From NCBI GenBank assembly GCA_944393755.1, contig CALYBF010000006.1, positions 1-22,708 of the forward strand: a DNA stretch of 22,708 bases. The letters are read 5' to 3'. Below are positions 17,316 through 22,708 of this stretch, piece after piece. The stretch is from an uncultured Clostridia bacterium. GTDB taxonomy: Bacteria; Bacillota; Clostridia; TANB77; CAG-508. Below the pieces are notes generated by a model. That model saw only the letters and a list, made by a program, of their open reading frames with translations, did no database searches and was not told the origin of the DNA. The translations under genes were made by a program, and so were the position numbers. Position 1 is the stretch's first letter. Every line of letters starts with the position of its first letter.

Positions 17316-17693
17316 ATGGTTAGATATAATTATAATAAATTAGTTAGAGATAGAATTCCAGAAGAAATTAATAATGAAAAAGGAAGAAAGTGTAAATACA
17401 GAGTTTTAAATGATGAAGAATATTTAAAAGAATTAAATAAAAAAGTGTTAGAAGAAGCAAATGAGTTTGTAGAAGAAAATAGTATAGAAGAATTAGGCGA
17501 TTTAATGGAAGTTATAAATGCCATTATGACATTAAAAGGTTACAAGAAAGAAGAAGTAAAAGAGACAATGAAAATCAAAAGAAACAAAAAAGGAGCTTTT
17601 AATAATAAGTTTTTTTTAGAATATGTAGATGAAGAAAAAAGAAACTTAGAAGAGGAAGAAGAATTAAATAAAAGTTTTAGAAATAAAAAATAA
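17316..17693 (+). CDS. MazG-like / phosphoribosyl-ATP pyrophosphohydrolase-like protein
   Basis: The 125-residue protein begins YNKLVRDRIPEEI, the signature of the small MazG-like clade found in Firmicutes and phages. The all-alpha NTP-pyrophosphatase motif is present: Glu46, Glu47 and Glu50 in LEEANEF, then Glu58, Glu59 and Asp62 in EELGDLMEVI, which bind magnesium. KKGAFNNKFFLEYVD closes the domain. The family cleaves NTPs to NMP and pyrophosphate, often non-canonical nucleotides. The last 15 residues are a charged tail. AAAGAGG precedes ATG 17316. Confidence 0.85.
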   Translation: MVRYNYNKLVRDRIPEEINNEKGRKCKYRVLNDEEYLKELNKKVLEEANEFVEENSIEELGDLMEVINAIMTLKGYKKEEVKETMKIKRNKKGAFNNKFFLEYVDEEKRNLEEEEELNKSFRNKK

Positions 17694-17701
17694 CGAATAT
17701 T

Positions 17702-17751
17702 CTCCAAGAACAAGCATATAATTTAAATAGCTTGAACTTGGAGGTTTTTTT
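17702..17751 (+). terminator. Terminator whose 3' arm holds the Shine-Dalgarno of the deacetylase gene
   Basis: CTCCAAG (17702-17708) pairs with CTTGGAG (17737-17743), then a 2x2 internal loop (AA/AA), then CAAGC (17711-17715) with GCTTG (17730-17734). Seven T (17745-17751) follow, and ATG 17752 comes directly after them. GGAGG (17740-17744) is both stem and ribosome binding site at 7-base spacing. The layout is the same as at 186-241. Confidence 0.7.
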
Positions 17752-18525
17752 ATGTTTTTTGTATTTAATAAACAAAAAATAATAACATATTTTGTATCTT
17801 TATTAACAGTATTAGCATTGTTCTTTGTTGCAGGTAATTTGAAAAAAGAAGAGGTAGTAGAAACATCAGCTGGAAATGAGAAGCTACTTCCTATTTATAA
17901 TGTAGAAACGAAAGAAAAGAAAGTAGCACTTACAATGAATTGTGCCTGGAACGATAGTGATATAGATAAAATATTAGAAATATTAAAAAATAATGATGTG
18001 CAAATAACATTTTTTATGGTTGGAGATTGGATAGATAAATATGAAGAACAGGTAAAAAAGATATATGATGCAGGAAATGAAATAGCAAATCACGGAAACA
18101 ACCATAAACACGTAAATAACTTGAGTTATGAAGAAAATGTACAAGAAATAAAATTAGCAAACGAGAAAATAAAAAACATAACAGGGATAGAAAATAAATT
18201 ATACAGAACTCCATATGGGGAATATAATAATACAGCAATAAAAGCAGCGAAAGATAGTGGGATGATAACAATACAATGGAGCTTAGATACATTAGATTAT
18301 ACAGGTTTAACAGGAGAAGAAATGTGGAAAAGGTTAGAAGGAAAATTAAAGCCGGGAGATATAATACTTAGCCATAATGGAACAGAACATACAGCAGATA
18401 GTTTAGATATGTTGATAAAAAACATAAAAAAAGAAGGTTTTGAAATAGTAAAAATATCTGATTTAATATATAAAGAAAATTATGAAATAAATATAAATGG
18501 AACTCAAATTAAAAAAGAAAAGTAA
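17752..18525 (+). CDS. Polysaccharide deacetylase-like (NodB fold) protein with altered motif 1
   Basis: The 257-residue protein has one N-terminal span (8-28) and is probably anchored outside the cell. NodB-domain motifs are visible: motif 2 metal histidines His114 and His118 (NHGNNHKH), motif 3 RTPYG (152-156), motif 4 WSLDTLDYTG, and motif 5 ILSHNG (205-210). Motif 1 is unusual: where TFDDG supplies the catalytic base and a metal ligand, this protein has TMNCAWND (61-68), so both aspartates are replaced. Sporulation-type relatives carry TFDAAWG, with one Asp. It could be an altered-chemistry or non-catalytic cell-wall protein. Chain length and the other motifs are normal. Confidence 0.88.
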   Translation: MFFVFNKQKIITYFVSLLTVLALFFVAGNLKKEEVVETSAGNEKLLPIYNVETKEKKVALTMNCAWNDSDIDKILEILKNNDVQITFFMVGDWIDKYEEQVKKIYDAGNEIANHGNNHKHVNNLSYEENVQEIKLANEKIKNITGIENKLYRTPYGEYNNTAIKAAKDSGMITIQWSLDTLDYTGLTGEEMWKRLEGKLKPGDIILSHNGTEHTADSLDMLIKNIKKEGFEIVKISDLIYKENYEININGTQIKKEK

Positions 18526-18586
18526 TATGTATATATTTGGTAAAAATGGGCAAGATAAAATTATAAAGAAATTAAGAGGTTAGAAA

Positions 18587-19123
18587 ATGACTTTTATTGG
18601 TATGATATCAGAACATAAAAGTTTTGAAAAAATAAGAGATGTTTTAAAGAAAAACTTAAAAGATGAAATTAATTTAATATATATAAATAAGAAAAATATT
18701 AGTAATATGAAAAGTATAAGATTCCATATGATAATAATAGATAGTGATTTAGAAAGATTTAAAGAAGAAATATTACTAATAGAAAATATGTGTAAATATG
18801 CTAGTTATGTAGCAATAAATACAGATATAAACAAAGAAATTACTTTTTTAAAAAATAAGAAAAATAAAATAATAACATATGGACTAAATCAAAAAGCAAC
18901 TGTTACAATATCTAGTGTAACAGAAAGTAGTATATTAATATATTTACAGAAAAACTTTAAAAACAGAGAAGGAAACACAATAGAAATAGGAGAAAAAAGA
19001 ATCGAAAAAGCTGAAGAAAACAAATTAAGAACATATGAATTTTTAATAATATATATAATATTTTTAACAAAAAACCAAACCATAATTAATGAAACATTGG
19101 AAAAATCAAACTTTTTTGAATAA
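18587..19123 (+). CDS. Hypothetical protein, 178 residues
   Basis: I do not recognise a named family. The protein starts MTFIGMISEHKSFEKIRDVL behind AAGAGGT and looks like an alpha/beta domain with a central strand FHMIIIDSDL and an edge segment KIITYGLNQKATVTISSVTE. The latter resembles the region in Mur-ligase C-domains where GxN precedes a strand, though no ligase motif is complete. The last 40 residues contain a hydrophobic helix (FLIIYIIFLT). It lies 61 bases after the deacetylase gene, in the same direction. Confidence 0.7.
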   Translation: MTFIGMISEHKSFEKIRDVLKKNLKDEINLIYINKKNISNMKSIRFHMIIIDSDLERFKEEILLIENMCKYASYVAINTDINKEITFLKNKKNKIITYGLNQKATVTISSVTESSILIYLQKNFKNREGNTIEIGEKRIEKAEENKLRTYEFLIIYIIFLTKNQTIINETLEKSNFFE

Positions 19124-19138
19124 ATTTAACTTTTTATG

Positions 19139-19167
19139 TAGACAAAACCAAAAAAATGTTGTATAAT
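19139..19167 (+). promoter_or_regulatory. Promoter of the SSB gene
   Basis: TAGACA (19139-19144), 17 bases, TATAAT (19162-19167). A long leader of about 64 bases separates it from TTG 19238, which is preceded by GGGAGGA. Confidence 0.65.
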
Positions 19168-19237
19168 AGAAAATGTAAGTTAAAACTTTAAGGAGAAAAA
19201 TACAATTGATAAAATAAAAAAGTGGGAGGAAAAGAAA

Positions 19238-19939
19238 TTGAGTACAAATTATTTAGAAAACAACTATTTAACATTAGTTGGAAAAGTTACAGGAGAAAAA
19301 AAATTTAGTCATGAAATATATGGAGAAAGTTTCTATGTATTTAACTTAAGTATACCAAGATTAAGTGGAAACAGTGATATTATACCAATAACTGTTTCAG
19401 AAAGACTAATAAAAGAAGATACATTAATGGAAGGTAAAAAACTATTAGTAAAAGGGCAATTTAGATCATACAACAGTTATGAAAATGAAAAAAATAGATT
19501 AATACTAACAGTTTTTGCAAAAGACATCATAGAAGTAGAAGAAAATAATGAAGAAGAAGAAAACGAAATGGTCAAAAAAGACACAATAACAAACGAAGTT
19601 GTTTTGGTTGGTTATATTTGTAAAAAACCAATTTATAGACAAACACCATTTGGACGTGAAATATCAGACCTATTACTTGCAGTAAACAGAGCATACAACA
19701 AATCAGATTATATACCTTGTATAGCCTGGGGAAGAAATGCAAGATTCTGTCAAAACTTAGAAGTAGGAACAGAAGTTAAGGTAGTAGGAAGAGTTCAATC
19801 AAGAAATTATGAGAAAAAACACGAAGATGGAACTGTAGAAACAAGAGTAGCATATGAAGTTTCTGTAGGAAGTCTAGAAGTTATAGATGAAAACGAAGAT
19901 AGCAAACAAGAGGTTATAGAAGACCAAGAAGCTGTTTAA
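19238..19939 (+). CDS. Single-stranded DNA-binding protein with two OB folds in tandem
   Basis: The 233-residue protein starts at TTG 19238 behind GGGAGGA. Two SSB-type OB domains are seen. The first is divergent (about 7-105): NYLTLVGKVTGEKKF to LILTVFAKDIIEVEE. The second is closer to canonical SSB (about 118-216): NEVVLVGYICKKPIYRQTPF, then SDLLLAVNRAYN, and IPCIAWGRNARF. They are joined by an acidic linker (ENNEEEENEM), and the tail is acidic (DEDSKQE type). It lacks the DDDIPF-like tip that recruits partner proteins in most SSBs. It coats ssDNA in the cytoplasm. It may not be the main replicative SSB. Confidence 0.85.
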   Translation: MSTNYLENNYLTLVGKVTGEKKFSHEIYGESFYVFNLSIPRLSGNSDIIPITVSERLIKEDTLMEGKKLLVKGQFRSYNSYENEKNRLILTVFAKDIIEVEENNEEEENEMVKKDTITNEVVLVGYICKKPIYRQTPFGREISDLLLAVNRAYNKSDYIPCIAWGRNARFCQNLEVGTEVKVVGRVQSRNYEKKHEDGTVETRVAYEVSVGSLEVIDENEDSKQEVIEDQEAV

Positions 19940-19962
19940 AAAATATAAATAAAAAAATAATA

Positions 19963-19996
19963 AAAAGTTTCAAAAAGCTAGTTTTTTGAAACTTTT
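19963..19996 (+). terminator. Terminator of the SSB gene
   Basis: A 14-bp perfect stem pairs 19963-19976 (AAAAGTTTCAAAAA) with 19983-19996 (TTTTTGAAACTTTT) around a 6-base loop, with T-rich flanks. A TATAAT at 20002-20007 follows but has no good -35 box. Confidence 0.75.
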
Positions 19997-20038
19997 ATTG
20001 TTATAATATGTAAAGAAAAAAGTTCAAGGAGAAGGTTT

Positions 20039-21742
20039 ATGGAAAAACAATTAATAAAAAAAGAAAAGAAAAGAAAAGAAAAACAATCAAAAATAAAAGC
20101 AGGTACAAAATTTACAATAATGGCAGTAATATTAATTGCTATTTTTTGTTTTGCACTAACACCAGTAACACTTCAAAATGATACATATTATACAATAAAA
20201 ATAGGAGAACATATAGTAAATAATGGAATAGATATGCAAGACCCATTTTCTTGGCACGAAAATTTACCATATACATATCCACATTGGCTATATGATTTGA
20301 TAACATACTTAATATATAATTTGTTTGGTATGACAGGTATATATATAACAACTTGTTTATTATCAATAATATTGGGGTTATCAGTATATGCAGTAAATAG
20401 AAAACTTTGTAAAAATCAATTATTCTCATTTTTAATAACAATAGGTGTAATGTACTTAATTAGAGGATATATAGCAGCAAGAGCACAATTGGTTACATTT
20501 ATATTATTTATATGGACAATATATTTTATAGAAAAATTTTTAGAAACCAAGAAAAAAAGATATGCTGTAGGTTTAATTGCAATACCAATATTAATAGCAA
20601 ATATGCACTCAGCAGTATTTCCATTTTATTTTGTACTATATTTGCCATATATAGCAGAATATATAATAGCTTGTATATCTGAAATAATTATATATAGAAA
20701 AGGTAAAGTAAATTTAATAAAATTAAAAATAAAAAGATTATCAAGAAAACCAGAAAATGAGGAAAAAGTAAATGAACTAAAAGAAAAACTAAGAAAAATA
20801 GAAGAACAAATAGACAAAGTAAAAATAAAAAGAACAAAAGAATTACAAAACCCATATAAAATAAGATTAGTAAAAAAAGAAGCAGTAAAATGGCTAGTAT
20901 TAATATTTATCATATGTTTATTTACAGGGCTATTAACACCAATAGGAGATACACCATATACGTATTTATTTAAAACAATGCAAGGTAACACAACACAAAA
21001 TATAAATGAACACTTGCCAATGACATTATCTAGTGAAACAGAAGTAATTAGTACATTAATATTATTTTTAGCAATAATGATATTTACAAAAACAAAAATA
21101 CGATTATGTGATTTGTTTATGCTATCAGGCTTGTGTTACTTAATGCTTATGAGTAGAAGACAAATAACAATGTTTGCATTAATATGTTCACCAATATTAA
21201 ATAGGATGTTAGTAGAGCTTGCAAAAATATATACAAAAGAGAATTTAGAACAAGTTGTAGAAAAACTAACAAAAGTATTTGCTATAATAGTAATTTCAGT
21301 AATAATGCTAGGACTTAGTTATTATGAAGGAAAAGATAAATTAGATGACACATATATAGATGAAACAGCATATCCAGTACAAGCTTGTGATTATATATTA
21401 GAAAACATAGACCTAAAAACAGCAAGATTTTATAATGAATATAATTATGGAAGTTATATGATATTTAGAGGAATACCAGTGTTTATAGACTCTAGAGCAG
21501 ATTTATATGCACCAGAATTTAATAATACAATAGATGATATATTTATGGACTTTATAAACACATCAAATATAGGAACATTTTATGAAGATACATTTGAAAA
21601 ATATAATATAACACACGTAATAACATATAAAAACTCAAAAACAAATATGATAATAACAGATACAAAAGACCCAAAATATAAGGAATTATACAGTGATAAA
21701 TATTTTGTAATATATGAAAGATTACAAGATGTTGAAAGATAA
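20039..21742 (+). CDS. Multi-span membrane protein, GT-C glycosyltransferase-like
   Basis: The 567-residue protein has a very basic N-terminus (KKEKKRKEKQ), a first span at about 25-44, then a loop with Asp49 (QNDTYYTIKIGEHI), DPFSW (68-72) and PHWLYD (81-86). This is the layout of the first extracytoplasmic loop of GT-C enzymes (PMT/ArnT-like), where an Asp is catalytic. Several more spans follow. A long charged coiled-coil-like insert (about residues 220-280) interrupts the membrane part. The C-terminal 120 residues (after LDDTYIDET) form a soluble domain ending in FVIYERLQ. A lipid-linked sugar donor is expected for the fold; the acceptor is unknown. AAGGAG precedes ATG 20039. Confidence 0.75.
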   Translation: MEKQLIKKEKKRKEKQSKIKAGTKFTIMAVILIAIFCFALTPVTLQNDTYYTIKIGEHIVNNGIDMQDPFSWHENLPYTYPHWLYDLITYLIYNLFGMTGIYITTCLLSIILGLSVYAVNRKLCKNQLFSFLITIGVMYLIRGYIAARAQLVTFILFIWTIYFIEKFLETKKKRYAVGLIAIPILIANMHSAVFPFYFVLYLPYIAEYIIACISEIIIYRKGKVNLIKLKIKRLSRKPENEEKVNELKEKLRKIEEQIDKVKIKRTKELQNPYKIRLVKKEAVKWLVLIFIICLFTGLLTPIGDTPYTYLFKTMQGNTTQNINEHLPMTLSSETEVISTLILFLAIMIFTKTKIRLCDLFMLSGLCYLMLMSRRQITMFALICSPILNRMLVELAKIYTKENLEQVVEKLTKVFAIIVISVIMLGLSYYEGKDKLDDTYIDETAYPVQACDYILENIDLKTARFYNEYNYGSYMIFRGIPVFIDSRADLYAPEFNNTIDDIFMDFINTSNIGTFYEDTFEKYNITHVITYKNSKTNMIITDTKDPKYKELYSDKYFVIYERLQDVER

Positions 21743-21788
21743 AAATAAATAGGGATAAATAAAGAAAGAAGAGGGAGAAGAGAAAGAC

Positions 21789-22708
21789 TTGAAAACATTT
21801 ATAGTAGAAAAAGAAGAAGAAGGAAATAGAATAGATAGTTATTTAGCAAAAAAAGATGGAGAACTATCAAGAGTTACAATTCAAAGACTAATAAAAGAAG
21901 AAAAAATATTAGTAAATGGAAAAAAAACAAAATCTTCATATAAAGTTTGTGAAAGTGATAGTATAATATTAGAAGAAGAAAAGCCAAAAGAAATAGAACT
22001 AAAAGCAGAAAATATCCCAATAGAAATTTTATATGAAGATAAAGACATAATAGTAGTAAACAAACCTAAAGGTATAGTAGTACATCCAGGAAATCGGAAA
22101 CCCAGATGGGACATTAGTAAATGCTTTAATGAATATATGTAAAGACTCTTTATCAGGAATAGGTGGAGAAATAAGACCAGGAATAGTACATAGATTAGAT
22201 AAAGATACATCAGGAGTAATTTTAGTTGCAAAAAATGATAAAGCACATATAAATTTAAGCGAGCAAATAAAAAATCACGAAGTAGAAAAAACATATATAG
22301 CTTTAGTAAGAGGAATAGTAAAAGAAAACGAAGCTAAAATAGATATGCCAATAGGAAGAGACAAAAGTGATAGAAAAAAAATGACAGTAAGAGAAGATGG
22401 CAAAAATGCAGTTACAAATTTTAAAGTATTAGAAAGATATGAAAAAGATAATTGTACATTATTAGAAGTAAAAATAGAAACAGGAAGAACACATCAAATA
22501 AGAGTACATCTATCACATATAGGTTATCCAGTAATTGGAGATGAAGTATATTCAAACGGTAAAAACAAGTGGGGAATAAAAGGACAATGCTTACACGCAA
22601 AAAGTTTAAAATTTAAACACCCAATAACAGGCAAAGAAATGAAAATAGAAGCAGAATTACCAGAATATTTTAAAGAGATTTTGAGAAAAATGGGGACAGG
22701 TCTTTTTT
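21789..22708 (+). CDS. rluD: RluD-family 23S rRNA pseudouridine synthase, interrupted by a +1 frameshift at 22095; 3' end outside window
   Basis: With one +1 shift, at least 306 residues fit RluA/RluD enzymes, which turn uridines of 23S rRNA into pseudouridine. Visible: S4 RNA-binding domain (about 11-75, RIDSYLAKKDGELSRVTIQR), VVNKPKGIVVHPG, then after the shift GNPDGTLVNALMN, the catalytic motif HRLDKDTSG with Asp137, and GRTHQIRVHLSHIGYPVIGD near the end. The unshifted frame ends at TAA 22140-22142 after 117 residues, before the catalytic Asp. Removing C22095 gives HPGNGNPDGTLVNAL, the family pattern. TTG 21789 follows GAGGGAGAAGAG. The last residues (KMGTGLF) come from a REP-like sequence and the stop lies beyond the window. 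Confidence 0.93.
22092..22098 (+). other. Putative +1 frameshift site AAT-CGG-A in rluD
   Basis: Codon 102 is AAT (22092-22094) and codon 103 is CGG (22095-22097). Skipping C22095 reads AAT GGA AAC CCA GAT GGG ACA, which restores the family's GNPDGT. The zero-frame stop is 15 codons on. Unlike the other two sites the codon before CGG is AAT, so only T-CGG-A is common to all three. GGA precedes AAT, as in rarA. Confidence 0.65.
22682..22708 (+). repeat. Start of a second REP-like element at the window edge
   Basis: TGAGA, six bases, GGGACA, four bases and six T align without gaps to 8417-8443 at the glucan synthase stop. The four bases that differ (GGTC against CCCA) are where the stem arms would covary. 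The element overlaps the 3' end of rluD and codes its last residues. The remainder is beyond the window, so this is a partial match. Confidence 0.45.

Noticed and set aside
1990..22097. Simple sequencing or assembly errors as the explanation for the three frame breaks
   Set aside because: Not excluded, but not preferred: the extra C is not in a homopolymer, the same T-GGA contexts are intact many times elsewhere, and all three produce the otherwise unused codon CGG. Raw reads would settle it.
1..22708. tRNA or rRNA genes, CRISPR arrays, transposases and phage genes
   Set aside because: I saw no cloverleaf, no rRNA core sequence, no regular spacer-repeat array and no recombinase motifs in either strand.

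Overview
The window is very AT-rich DNA. Its genes use AGA for nearly all arginines, have strong AAGGAG-type ribosome binding sites and sometimes start with TTG. It reads like an uncultured low-GC Clostridia (Bacillota) chromosome; no species can be named. Recognisable products are a giant cyclic beta-1,2-glucan synthase, RuvA, RarA, a two-OB-fold SSB, an RluD-type pseudouridine synthase, a NodB-fold deacetylase, a MazG-like pyrophosphohydrolase and an AAA/DUF4143 ATPase. The rest are hypothetical or membrane proteins.

Layout: 1-163 is the end of an unknown gene. 241-8419 is the glucan synthase, whose reading frame is interrupted once. 8417-8495 is a REP-like palindrome. 8579-9187 is an orphan gene with its own promoter and unusual codon use. 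9292-11564 holds a transglutaminase-fold protein and the DUF4143 ATPase, the latter behind a promoter set among repeated half-sites. 11686-14178 is an HD-domain protein, ruvA and a frame-interrupted rarA. 14247-14980 is a pair of half-size TauE/SafE permease genes, followed by a 46-residue membrane peptide. 15147-15305 is a probable minus-strand small RNA divergent from a second orphan gene. 15949-19123 carries a Cys-rich carboxypeptidase-regulatory-like protein, a DUF4190 protein, a MazG-like enzyme, a deacetylase and a hypothetical protein. 19238-22708 holds the SSB, a GT-C-like membrane protein and a frame-interrupted rluD that runs off the window.

The main discovery candidate is a shared form of gene interruption. 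Three unrelated, otherwise intact genes (glucan synthase, rarA, rluD) are each broken by one extra C, always as NNT-C-GGA, so the zero-frame codon at the break is CGG. Dropping the C restores the family sequence exactly in rarA (EGLGEY) and rluD (GNGNPDGT). By my scan CGG is not used in frame anywhere else in the window, although CGT and CGA are. Two of the sites are CUU-CGG-A, close to known +1 frameshift sites (Ty1 CUU-AGG-C, prfB CUU-UGA-C). I propose that CGG is a starved or unassigned codon acting as a programmed +1 frameshift signal. A sequence or assembly artefact is the main alternative.

Second-tier observations: three genes (241, 14247, 17752) begin directly after an intrinsic terminator whose 3' stem arm carries their Shine-Dalgarno. 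A REP-like element sits at the glucan synthase stop and a related sequence begins at the window end. The minus-strand small RNA has a C-rich loop.
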